Shown piece after piece: positions 1 to 6,234 of a stretch of 8,536 bases of DNA. The translations under genes were made by a program, and so were the position numbers. Each line of letters opens with the position of its first letter. Position 1 is the stretch's first letter. Below the pieces are notes generated by a model that searched no databases, was not told the origin of the DNA, and saw nothing but the letters and a program-made list of their open reading frames with translations. The DNA is from DASSNR01 sp036278935 (GTDB lineage: Bacteria; Gemmatimonadota; Gemmatimonadetes; Gemmatimonadales; Gemmatimonadaceae), in NCBI GenBank assembly GCA_036278935.1, contig DASUKA010000024.1:1-8536 (forward strand). Reading direction: 5' to 3'.

Positions 1-1
1 T

Positions 2-367
2 GCTGGTTCTCCGGGCGAGATCGTCGCGCGTCTGCTCGCGCCACTGGTACACGCGCGCGCCACGCTCGATGAAGAAGAAGCTGAGGTGCTCGTGGTGCGC
101 CCCGACGGCGCGGGTGCATTGGCAGATGACGAGGCCGGCTCGTTCACGGTGCTCGTCGATGACGGCGCACTGTTCCATCGGCGCGTGGGCGCGGTGGACG
201 CATCGGGCCGCGCGTCTCCGGCGGTGTTCATCACCGACCGGTATCGAGAGATCTATCATGCCGCCCGGCCGGGGGATGCGCAGTGGCCGACGAGTGCCGA
301 AGATGTCTTGAGTTGGTTGGTGTTCATGAACATTCAGTGTCCGGAGTGCGGCGCGCCGGAATGGTAG
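2..367 (+). CDS. Redoxin/peroxiredoxin-like protein, C-terminal part (5' end outside window)
   Basis: The frame is open from the first bases of the window to a TAG at 365-367, giving 121 residues; the start lies upstream, so this is a partial gene. The visible part has alternating beta-strand and helix character (LVVRP, FTVLVDDGA, AVFITDRYREIYHA) that fits the second half of a thioredoxin fold, where a strand is followed by a 'V-D-DRY-EIY' helix as in AhpC/TSA-like redoxins. It ends in a CPECGAPEW tail with a CxxC pair, a tail I recall from redoxin-domain proteins of soil bacteria. The peroxidatic cysteine region would lie in the missing N-terminal half, so activity cannot be judged. The gene converges on the DUF2945 gene, with a hairpin between them. 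The family assignment is by eye; another thioredoxin-fold protein is possible. Confidence 0.6.
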   Translation, partial: AGSPGEIVARLLAPLVHARATLDEEEAEVLVVRPDGAGALADDEAGSFTVLVDDGALFHRRVGAVDASGRASPAVFITDRYREIYHAARPGDAQWPTSAEDVLSWLVFMNIQCPECGAPEW

Positions 368-449
368 CGTGGGTGTCGTCACTGGCCTGCATCTCCGGGG
401 CATGCGAGGTGCGCGGTACCGCCGATGGGAGTGATACCCTGCCAGCGCG

Positions 450-471
450 GATGTGTCGCGAGCGGCACATC
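450..471. terminator. Hairpin between convergent genes, possible bidirectional terminator
   Basis: Bases 450-458 pair with 463-471 (nine pairs, one of them G-T) around a CGAG loop. It lies in the 114-bp gap between the stop codons of two convergent genes, where a shared terminator is expected. No T-tract follows on either strand, so it is not a classical intrinsic terminator. The rest of the gap (368-481) shows nothing else. Confidence 0.35.
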
Positions 472-481
472 GTCGCGGTGC

Positions 482-700
482 TCACGTGCGGAGCTTCGTA
501 AGCGCCGAGCCTTTGTGCATGGCGATGTGATCGGTGGTGTCGCTCTGGATCTCGTACTGCGGCTCCTCCGGGCTCGCGTGCACGGTGTAGCCCTTGAACT
601 CCATCTCGGATGTGACCACTCTCGTGATATGGCCGGAGACGCGGCCCGCTTCCGAGTTCCAACTGACGTGATCACCGATCTTGAAGCGTCGCGTCGCCAT
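482..700 (-). CDS. DUF2945 / HVA1 (hypervirulence-associated TUDOR-like) family small protein
   Basis: This 72-residue protein begins MATRRFKIGDHVSWNSEAG and continues with a GxITRVVTSEMEFKGYTVHAS segment, a Y-E-I-Q strand and a final H-K-G-SAL-KL run. This is the standard layout of the DUF2945/HVA1 family: a small basic beta-barrel with 'F--GD-V-W-S-AG-V-G-I' at the start. The length is typical of the family. The ATG at 700 was chosen because an AGGAG motif (complement of 710-714) lies 9 nt upstream and the family always starts at this point; the open frame extends upstream to 805 but without family similarity. The biochemical role is unknown; the fold suggests binding of nucleic acid or protein. 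It is divergent from the glycosylase gene, whose 5' part overlaps the region needed for this gene's promoter. Confidence 0.85.
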   Translation of the reverse strand: MATRRFKIGDHVSWNSEAGRVSGHITRVVTSEMEFKGYTVHASPEEPQYEIQSDTTDHIAMHKGSALTKLRT

Positions 701-709
701 GACGATGCT

Positions 710-714
710 CTCCT
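710..714 (-). promoter_or_regulatory. Ribosome binding site of the DUF2945 gene
   Basis: AGGAG on the minus strand lies 9 nt before the ATG at 700. It decides the start of the DUF2945 protein against the longer open frame. Confidence 0.7.
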
Positions 715-735
715 CTCGAAGGCTGGTGCTGCCAT

Positions 736-1710
736 GTGGCAGTCGCGGACCATGCGCCCGTGCAGTTAGACGATCAGCCGGCTCGGTCTCGGTCGCGGCA
801 CGCACTATCTGTCGTGGCGCCCTACCGGCTCGACCTCACCGTGAGTGCGCTGAGGCGCTTGTCGACGAACGTCGTCGACGTGCTCACGCCCGAGGGAGAA
901 TATGTCCGCGCGCTCGCCGGGGCACACGGACCGGTGATCGTGCGCGCGACCCAAGCGCGACCCGATGCGCTCGACGTCACGATTGCGAGCGACGCGCGCG
1001 ATACGGGCGAGCATGAGCGCGTGCTCGCCCTCGTGCGGCGCACGCTCGGCGTCGATCGCGACCTCACGCATTTCAGCCGCGCGGCGGCGGGCATGCCCTG
1101 GCTCAGCCCGTTGGCGCTCCGCATGCGCGGCGTGAAGCCGCCACGCTATCCCACGCTTTGGGAGGCGTTCGTCAACGCGATCGTGTTCCAGCAAGTGAGC
1201 CTCCATGCGGCGAGCGCTATCGCCCGTCGCCTGATCGTGACCCTCGGCACACCGCTCGACAGTGAGGGCACGCCGCTGTACCTCTTCCCGAGCATGGAGC
1301 GCATGCTGCGCGCGGAGAACGACGTCCTGCGCGCCACTGGCCTGAGCGCCGGCAAGATCGCGGCGCTCCGGTGCGCGGGCGAGGCGATCGAGTCGGGCGT
1401 GCTTGACGAGGCGATACTGGACGAACGCGGGAGTCCTGACGCGGCAACGTTGCTCCGTCAGCTCAAGGGCGTCGGTCCGTGGACGGCGACGGTCATCCTG
1501 CTGCGCGGGCTCGGACGGCTCGATGTGTTCCCGATGCACGACACGAGTGTCGCCCGCAACTTCGCGCTCGTCGCAGGCGACGCGCCGGTCGACGTCCCTG
1601 GCGTCCTCACGGCACTCGCGCCGCAGCAGGGCATGCTCTACTACCACCTGCTGCTCGCCCGCCTCGAGGCGCGCGGCCAGGTGGGGCGCGCCTCCGGTCC
1701 CTTCGGCTGA
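736..1710 (+). CDS. AlkA-like DNA-3-methyladenine glycosylase (HhH-GPD superfamily)
   Basis: This is a base-excision repair glycosylase that removes alkylated purines from DNA in the cytoplasm. Measured from the GTG at 736 it is 324 residues. Residues about 30-130 look like an AlkA-type N-terminal beta domain (YRLDLTVSALRRLSTN...); residues about 140-300 are the helical HhH-GPD domain. The helix-hairpin-helix is at about 236-258 with LKGVGPW at 243-249, followed by DVFPMHD, in which D269 aligns by eye with catalytic Asp238 of E. coli AlkA. The VFQQVS segment matches the conserved 'I--QQIS' helix of the family. The start is uncertain: 736 is the outermost GTG and lacks a well-spaced ribosome site; an in-frame GTG at 814 begins exactly where family similarity begins and would leave a 113-bp divergent promoter region, so a 298-residue product is likely. 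No Ada-type domain is fused to it. Confidence 0.88.
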   Translation: MAVADHAPVQLDDQPARSRSRHALSVVAPYRLDLTVSALRRLSTNVVDVLTPEGEYVRALAGAHGPVIVRATQARPDALDVTIASDARDTGEHERVLALVRRTLGVDRDLTHFSRAAAGMPWLSPLALRMRGVKPPRYPTLWEAFVNAIVFQQVSLHAASAIARRLIVTLGTPLDSEGTPLYLFPSMERMLRAENDVLRATGLSAGKIAALRCAGEAIESGVLDEAILDERGSPDAATLLRQLKGVGPWTATVILLRGLGRLDVFPMHDTSVARNFALVAGDAPVDVPGVLTALAPQQGMLYYHLLLARLEARGQVGRASGPFG

Positions 1711-1720
1711 AGCGAATGTG

Positions 1721-1734
1721 GGGTGCTGCCACCC
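1721..1734. terminator. Short hairpin between convergent glycosylase and operon end
   Basis: GGGTG (1721-1725) and CACCC (1730-1734) form a 5-bp GC-rich stem with a CTGC loop, inside the 61-bp gap between the glycosylase stop (1710) and the end of the minus-strand operon (1772). Position favours a shared terminator, but the stem is short and has no T-tract, so support is weak. Confidence 0.25.
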
Positions 1735-1771
1735 ATCGCACTCGGCACTTACCGGTCCGCGCACGGCCTCG

Positions 1772-2440
1772 TCACTTCGTGCGCTTCGCGATCTTGCCGC
1801 AGGCGATCGGGATCGTGACCTGCGCGGGAATCGTCCCGAGCGATGCCACCGAGGTGGGAAGCTCGGTGCTCGACGGCACACCGTGGACGTATACGACGCG
1901 GCGGATGAAATACAGCTGCTGCCCCGAGTACTTCTTGGAGAACGCCGCCTCGAGCGCCTTGAGCGACACGGTCTTCACGTAATGGTACGAGCCATCAGCC
2001 GAGGCTTTGGGATAGGTATCGGTCACGATCTCCATGCTGACCGGATCATCGGTGAACGGCACCATCGTCGTCCCCGAGTATGGTTCCGTCTCGATCAGAT
2101 CGACGATGCCATCGTGAGTCGTATCGGCGGCGGTGGTGGCGCAGGTCGCGTTCTTCCCGTTCGGGAAGCCGTGAAAGTGTTGCAGGTGCGGGATGTCCGG
2201 CGGCACATGCTGCATGCTGACATCGATGGTGAGACGGTCGCCGGTGATGGTGAAGCGTGCCTCGCCGCTCGGTCGCATCCCAGTCACCTTGGTGTTCAGC
2301 GCGCGCAGGTGGGCGACATAGATCGTGGTCGCATGATTGTTGGCGGGTGTTGGCTGTGCTCCGGCAGGAGCGACGGACACGCAGATGGCACCCGCAATCG
2401 CGAGCGCCCCGAGGACGTATATCATCATGGCATTCCTCAT
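1772..2440 (-). CDS. Secreted CHRD-like protein of the oxidase operon
   Basis: The 222-residue product has an N-terminal signal peptide (R2, hydrophobic stretch about 6-24, likely cleavage after A28 in AGA-Q), so it should act outside the cytoplasm. The mature part opens YVAHLRALN and has a beta-rich core with PHLQHFHGF (H85, H88, H90) and a later VYVHGVP (H186), a histidine pattern reminiscent of CHRD and Cu/Zn-SOD beta sandwiches. C100 and C214 could form a disulfide. Residues 106-117 (D-T-T-H-D-G-I-V-D-L-I-E) look like a calcium loop. The start at 2440 is favoured because its ATG overlaps the TGA of ctaG as ATGA; internal ATGs at codons 5 and 6 are alternatives. It is the last gene of the reductase operon. 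A role in copper handling or oxidant protection is inference; CHRD is a resemblance only. Confidence 0.72.
   Translation of the reverse strand: MRNAMMIYVLGALAIAGAICVSVAPAGAQPTPANNHATTIYVAHLRALNTKVTGMRPSGEARFTITGDRLTIDVSMQHVPPDIPHLQHFHGFPNGKNATCATTAADTTHDGIVDLIETEPYSGTTMVPFTDDPVSMEIVTDTYPKASADGSYHYVKTVSLKALEAAFSKKYSGQQLYFIRRVVYVHGVPSSTELPTSVASLGTIPAQVTIPIACGKIAKRTK
2437..2440 (-). other. ATGA stop/start overlap coupling ctaG to the secreted protein gene
   Basis: On the minus strand the ATG at 2440-2438 and the TGA at 2439-2437 overlap, the usual arrangement for translational coupling by reinitiation. No good ribosome binding site precedes the ATG, which fits coupling. Confidence 0.65.
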
Positions 2441-3312
2441 GGCATGGTGTTCGTGACTCGACCCGACGGTTCGCTCGGAGGCGTGCATTTCATGGGCCCT
2501 CGAGCAGCATCGACGTCTGCTTCCTGGAGCACGAGTGCGGCCGCGAGCGCAAAGGCCACGGCCCCGGGGAACCACATGAGCGCGCCGGCCAGCCGCTGAT
2601 CGGCGAGCGCGGACGATAGGGTCGCCCCTGGGATGTGGAGATACTCCGAGTAGATCACGCTGCGGCGAAACATGATGATGGCGCCCAGGAGCGCGGACTG
2701 TGTCGCGCCCGCCAGCAGGTATCCCGCTCGCGCGGTGTTGCTGCGCAGGTGCCCCACGACCTTGGGCGGAGCGATCAGCGGCCACCAGTAGAGCAGATAG
2801 CCGCCGACGAACCAGAGATGTTCCACGCCGTGCACGATCGGGTTGGTGAGCGCGAGTCCGTAGACTGGTGGTGCGTGCCATGCCCAGAGCACCACTGTGG
2901 AGATCCCCCACGCCAGGGCGGGATGCGTGAGGAGCGCGAGCGGTCGCCGCACTGCTCCGGTGAAGCGCCGCGCGTCCCCCAGCAACGGGAGCGCTCCTAC
3001 GAGGAGGAGCGGAGCGGCGAGCCAGATGAGCAGATCGTGCTCGAGCATGTGCATGGAGAGCAGCCGCTCATCGTTGGCGCCGATCGGTGACATGAGGGCA
3101 ACCACGATCGCGGCGAGCCCGCCGGTGAACGCGGCGACGATCGCCCACGCGTGGCGCGCGCGCCGCCGGTGCATCCCGCTGCCCACCCACGCGGCGATGT
3201 AACCCAGCTCGATGACAATGAGGGTGACGCCCAGAGGCGCCACCCACTCCCACTCCCAGACGAAGACGACGGGGCCGGACGTCACACCGTCCCGCCGAAC
3301 GTCAGGGTTCAA
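2437..3312 (-). CDS. ctaG: CtaG-type (Caa3_CtaG family) cytochrome c oxidase assembly membrane protein
   Basis: This is a multi-pass inner-membrane protein, about 291 residues with about seven hydrophobic segments. Hallmarks of the Caa3_CtaG family are visible: the MHMLEHDLLIWLAAP segment (H88, H92), WAWHAPPVYGLAL (H146), and HGVEHLWF (H161, H165). Family members help insert copper into heme-copper oxidases; this is the Bacillus-type polytopic CtaG, distinct from the single-span Cox11-like CtaG. The outermost start is a TTG at 3312, which overlaps the end of subunit I by 11 nt and lacks a ribosome site; a GTG at 3285 is an equally plausible start, preceded by a G-rich stretch and separated from the upstream gene by 16 nt. 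The stop TGA overlaps the next ATG (ATGA). Position between subunit I and the secreted protein supports a job in maturation of this enzyme. Confidence 0.88.
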   Translation of the reverse strand: MNPDVRRDGVTSGPVVFVWEWEWVAPLGVTLIVIELGYIAAWVGSGMHRRRARHAWAIVAAFTGGLAAIVVALMSPIGANDERLLSMHMLEHDLLIWLAAPLLLVGALPLLGDARRFTGAVRRPLALLTHPALAWGISTVVLWAWHAPPVYGLALTNPIVHGVEHLWFVGGYLLYWWPLIAPPKVVGHLRSNTARAGYLLAGATQSALLGAIIMFRRSVIYSEYLHIPGATLSSALADQRLAGALMWFPGAVAFALAAALVLQEADVDAARGPMKCTPPSEPSGRVTNTMP

Positions 3313-4825
3313 CGGTGGGGCCGTGCGTGCCGCGCCAGGCCGCGCTGAACCGCGCTCCGATATCCCAGCTCAGCCACGCGAGGCTCAGCGCGAGCACCAC
3401 GACGAACGGCACCGCGATGCGTGCATACCCTTGCCATTGTGCAAGGTGCACGGCGTAGCGACGCGGCACGCTGTTCGCGCCGGCCACGAAGAACATGAAG
3501 ATGAACCCCGCACCGCCAATGCCATACAGCCATGCCGCCATGCGGCTCGCCCGGATGTCAGCCCGATGGCTGAGCTCGCGCACCATGTAGAACAGATATC
3601 CCCAGGCGAAGGCGACGGCACCCAGCAAGTAGTACGTGTGGAAGTGCGCCGGCACCCACATCGTATTGTGCATCACCTGGTTCACCGGGATCGTGGCGTC
3701 TAGCACCGCTCCCAACCCGCCGAACACCCACCCCCACAGACCGATCGCTAATAGGATCGGGGCGACTGTCCAGCGCATGCCGGAGCGATAGATCAGGGCA
3801 AGCGCCCCGATGATGGTGACGATGAACGAGGGGAGCGCGACGGCGTAGGACGCGATCTCGGCCAGGAGCTGGAGCCCGAGGGGCTGGGCGAAGTCCGCGT
3901 AGAGGTGGTGCGAGTAGTTGATCAGCATCAGGATGATGATGAGGTCCCACGCGAACACGACCGGCCATGTCGTCCGCCATGCGCGCCCGGTAAACGTGGG
4001 CAGTGCAGCATACACGAGCCCGGCAGTGACATAGATGCTCAGATTCGCCATTGTATGGCCGAAGAGCAGTACGGCGTTCTTGGCGAAGAGCGCGTTGACC
4101 GATCCCACCACGCCCGCCGCCTGCGCGAAGAGCGGGATCAGGTAGACCGCGCCGGATGCTGCGGCCACGATCCCGTCGATCGAGATGACGGCGGCGATGA
4201 GCTCGGGCGGCCGCGGGAGCGCATCGCGCCTGTCGCGTCCGCCGGAGAACAGATAGCGGAGCGCCAGCACCTTCGTCAGCCCACCATGCGAGGTGGCCAG
4301 CGCGTAGAGCATGTGCACACAGAACAGCAACAGCCCGAGCGCGACGAAGAGATAGCCGATGTACATCGCGAGGGCTGCATCGAGCGTCCACGCGACGCCG
4401 TGCTCGGGGAGCGGATAGAGGATCGTCCAGCCCGCACCAAACCCGCCGATGAGTGTAGTGAGGTCCACGAAGCCGGTGCCCAGCAGGTAGACCACCAGCG
4501 CGATCCACAGCGCACGCGCGCTCAACCGGGTCGTGGCGCTCACCGCCGCGGCAAGACCGCCCAATCCGGCGAGCAGAATCGAGGCGACCATGCCGGCGCC
4601 GTGCAATGTCATGAGGCGATAGAACCACGCGGGGGGAATGACCACCAGGCCGCCCTGATCGAGGCGCATGAGGAGGCCGAGCAACCCCATCAGGAGGAAG
4701 CCGCCGAGGCCCGCGATCATGTACGCCATCGAGGCGCGGAGCACCTCGCCGTTCGCATGGAGCGGAGCGAGCAGCGGCGTGCCCGCCTCATGCTCGACCG
4801 CGATGCCTGTCGCGTGGCTGTCCAC
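3302..4825 (-). CDS. B-family heme-copper oxidase/NO-reductase-like subunit I, active-site Tyr replaced by Asn
   Basis: This 507-residue integral membrane protein carries the heme-copper catalytic core. All six expected ligand histidines are present: H75 in MTLHGAGM and H396 (low-spin heme), H394 in VPAHFH (high-spin heme), and H257, H306, H307 (CuB; FGH and YSHHLYADF). The HNTMWVPAHFH and HHLYADF wording matches ba3-type (B-family) oxidases. In such oxidases the CuB histidine is followed by PxVY, whose Tyr (His+4) is crosslinked to it; here the segment is HTMAN, so residue 261 is Asn. Y272 (His+15) matches ba3 Tyr248. Loss of the Tyr is typical of NO reductases of this superfamily. The GTG at 4825 is chosen because GGAG lies 8 nt upstream and the start is 2 nt after the subunit II stop; the open frame continues upstream to 5164 as a shadow of subunit II. 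Substrate (NO or O2) is not proven by sequence. Confidence 0.9.
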   Translation of the reverse strand: MDSHATGIAVEHEAGTPLLAPLHANGEVLRASMAYMIAGLGGFLLMGLLGLLMRLDQGGLVVIPPAWFYRLMTLHGAGMVASILLAGLGGLAAAVSATTRLSARALWIALVVYLLGTGFVDLTTLIGGFGAGWTILYPLPEHGVAWTLDAALAMYIGYLFVALGLLLFCVHMLYALATSHGGLTKVLALRYLFSGGRDRRDALPRPPELIAAVISIDGIVAAASGAVYLIPLFAQAAGVVGSVNALFAKNAVLLFGHTMANLSIYVTAGLVYAALPTFTGRAWRTTWPVVFAWDLIIILMLINYSHHLYADFAQPLGLQLLAEIASYAVALPSFIVTIIGALALIYRSGMRWTVAPILLAIGLWGWVFGGLGAVLDATIPVNQVMHNTMWVPAHFHTYYLLGAVAFAWGYLFYMVRELSHRADIRASRMAAWLYGIGGAGFIFMFFVAGANSVPRRYAVHLAQWQGYARIAVPFVVVLALSLAWLSWDIGARFSAAWRGTHGPTVEP

Positions 4826-4827
4826 GA

Positions 4828-5358
4828 TTACTGCTCCGTGACGGTGATGGAGGTCGTCATCACATGGTGTGCGAGCCCGCAGTATTCCAGGCAGCGCACG
4901 GTGTACGTCCCCGGTGCAGGGAACACATAAACCAGGCGGTTGGTGTAGCCGGGCATGGCCTGCACTTGCGCGACCAGACGGCCCTGCGGGTTGTAGAGTC
5001 CGAAGTCGTGGTTCACATCGTCCGTGCTGACGGCGAACTCGATGGGGACAGCCATCGGAACGTGAGTGCGCGACAACGTCCAGCTCCACTGCGCTCCCTT
5101 GACCGCCACCGTGACCGAAGGGAGTCCCAGCTCCGCGATTCGCGTCCGTTGATACGGGAGCCACCGTAGCGTCAGGATGAAGAGCACGATGGCGATTGCG
5201 GCGAAGCTCGCGAGCAGGATGAGGCGCAGTCTGGTCTCCGACCCTTCGATGCTCTCGAACGGCACTGCTCGCGGAGACCGGAAGAGTACCGTCGCCCAGC
5301 CAGCCGTCCAGATGATGCCTAGAGCGATCAGGACGGCGAGAACGATGTGCGGATTCAT
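4828..5358 (-). CDS. CuA-containing subunit II of the heme-copper reductase
   Basis: The 176-residue protein accepts electrons at a periplasmic CuA centre and passes them to subunit I. Two membrane segments are visible (about 5-25 and 44-66), followed by a periplasmic cupredoxin domain (about 80-176). The CuA ligand set is complete: H117 (VNHDFG), C156 and C160 in CLEYCG, with E158, H164 and M167. A QWSW aromatic motif (90-93) is at the usual electron-entry region. No heme c motif (CxxCH) is present, so the donor is expected to be a soluble protein, possibly the cupredoxin encoded at the right end. The ATG at 5358 is chosen because it precedes the first membrane span directly; upstream in-frame residues are not protein-like. 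The preceding ribosome site is weak. A TAA followed 2 nt later by the subunit I GTG shows tight coupling. Confidence 0.9.
   Translation of the reverse strand: MNPHIVLAVLIALGIIWTAGWATVLFRSPRAVPFESIEGSETRLRLILLASFAAIAIVLFILTLRWLPYQRTRIAELGLPSVTVAVKGAQWSWTLSRTHVPMAVPIEFAVSTDDVNHDFGLYNPQGRLVAQVQAMPGYTNRLVYVFPAPGTYTVRCLEYCGLAHHVMTTSITVTEQ
4834..4837 (-). promoter_or_regulatory. Ribosome binding site of subunit I
   Basis: GGAG on the minus strand, inside the last codons of subunit II, is 8 nt before the GTG at 4825. It fixes the subunit I start in a frame that stays open far upstream. Confidence 0.65.
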
Positions 5359-5359
5359 G

Positions 5360-5394
5360 GTGTGGTCGCTACCCGTGTGGGCGGTGCACGTGTG
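5360..5394. repeat. Three GTGTG elements at 15-bp spacing before subunit II
   Basis: On the plus strand GTGTG starts at 5360, 5375 and 5390. The outer copy is inside an 18-bp imperfect palindrome (5381-5398, arms GCGGTGCAC and GTGTGCCGC, 7 of 9 positions matching). It lies directly upstream of the subunit II ATG. Function is unknown; simple composition makes chance possible. Confidence 0.25.
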
Positions 5395-5433
5395 CCGCGT
5401 GATGTTGGCCGTCGCTCGGTCTGGAATCATGCC

Positions 5434-5469
5434 GCCGGGCGCCTCCGCGAGAGTGGCCGGAAGCCCGGC
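5434..5469 (-). terminator. GC-rich hairpin between response regulator and subunit II genes
   Basis: Arms 5434-5440 (GCCGGGC) and 5463-5469 (GCCCGGC) are perfectly complementary; inside them 5444-5447 pairs with 5458-5461, leaving a 10-nt loop. It begins 5 nt after the response regulator stop on the transcribed minus strand. No T-tract follows, so it may be a partial terminator, an mRNA-stability or processing hairpin, or chance in GC-rich DNA. If functional it would separate expression of the regulators from that of the enzyme. Confidence 0.4.
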
Positions 5470-5474
5470 AGAGG

Positions 5475-6176
5475 CTAGGGCACCTGCACAGAATGATCCG
5501 CGGCGTCCCCGCGGCGGAGGCTGAAGCCCACGCCACGAACGGTTTCCAGCAGCGACTCGCCAGCCGCTCGCGCCAGCTTCCGGCGCAGGTTCCCGACGTG
5601 GACATCCACCACGTTGCTCTCGGGGTCGAAGTGCATGTCCCATACCTTCTCCAGGAGCGCCGTCCGGCGGACGACCTCCCCGGCGTGGAGCATGAAATAC
5701 TCGAGGAGCTGGAACTCCTTGGCCGTGAGGTCCAGTCGCCGATTGGCAACCGTCGCCACATGGTGCAGGCGGTCCAGAGCTATCGCGCCATTCCGCAGCA
5801 CGTCGAGCCGCTCGGCGCCCCCGCGCCGGTGGAGTGCGCGGATCCGGGCCAGCAACTCATCAAACTTGAACGGCTTGGCGAGGTAATCGTCTGCGCCGGC
5901 ATCCAGTCCGCGGACCACGTCCTCGACCGCGTCGCGGGAGGTCAGCATAAGAATCGGCGTGCTGCGCCCTTCGCGTCTGAGCTCGATGGCGATCTGGAAT
6001 CCGTTCTTCTTCGGCAGCACGACGTCGAGCAAGATGACGTCGTACTCGTTGACGTGGGCCAGCAGGGTGGCCTCGTCCCCGTCGGGGGCAATATCCACGA
6101 CGTGGCCCTCCTCTTTCAGGCCATGGTCGATGAACCCGGCCACCTTACGGTCATCTTCTACGATGAGGATCTTCAT
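5475..6176 (-). CDS. OmpR/PhoB-family response regulator
   Basis: The 233-residue protein is a two-domain DNA-binding regulator of the OmpR/PhoB family. The receiver domain (about 1-120) shows the acidic pair D8/D9 (IVEDD), the phosphoacceptor D51 in ILLDVVLP, T79 in MLTSR, and K101 in AKPF. The winged-helix output domain (about 128-225) ends with the typical VDVHVGNLRRKL and VRGVGFSL segments. The ATG at 6176 gives the standard MKILIVEDD start; the open frame upstream overlaps the kinase end in another frame and is not protein-like. It lies 58 nt downstream of the histidine kinase on the same strand, so the two are a cognate pair. Likely targets are the downstream reductase operon and the divergent region at 7474-7626, where direct repeats fit this family; that targeting is inference. 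Confidence 0.95.
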   Translation of the reverse strand: MKILIVEDDRKVAGFIDHGLKEEGHVVDIAPDGDEATLLAHVNEYDVILLDVVLPKKNGFQIAIELRREGRSTPILMLTSRDAVEDVVRGLDAGADDYLAKPFKFDELLARIRALHRRGGAERLDVLRNGAIALDRLHHVATVANRRLDLTAKEFQLLEYFMLHAGEVVRRTALLEKVWDMHFDPESNVVDVHVGNLRRKLARAAGESLLETVRGVGFSLRRGDAADHSVQVP

Positions 6177-6234
6177 TGCTATGCAATCTCGGAGCTCTGC
6201 GTGAACTTCATCGAAAGCTGGGGTGAAGATCTCT

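Noticed and set aside
805..1881. Minus-strand open frame of 358 codons opposite the glycosylase
   Set aside because: Composition is Arg/Ala/Glu-rich without any family motif, while the plus strand has a clear HhH-GPD protein.
1403..2599. Long plus-strand open frame of 398 codons
   Set aside because: It crosses the end of the glycosylase and runs antisense to the secreted protein and ctaG; the translation is Arg/His-rich without recognisable domains, a typical GC-rich shadow frame.
2441..2911. N-terminal extension of the secreted CHRD-like protein
   Set aside because: It is antisense to nothing but overlaps ctaG in another frame, and would bury the signal peptide in the middle of the protein; the ATGA overlap supports 2440.
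3302..4825. Assignment of subunit I as classical cNOR/qNOR or cbb3 oxidase
   Set aside because: HNTMWVPAHFH and HHLYADF are ba3-like, a CuA subunit II is next door, and neither a cytochrome c subunit nor CcoO/CcoP-like genes are present.
3905..4930. Plus-strand open frame of 341 codons opposite subunit I
   Set aside because: Highly charged shadow frame rich in His, Glu and Arg, complementary to the membrane-helix codons of subunit I.
4826..5164. N-terminal extension of subunit I upstream of the GTG at 4825
   Set aside because: These codons lie inside the subunit II gene in another frame and give a Gly/Arg/His-rich non-membrane sequence; the well-placed GGAG supports 4825.
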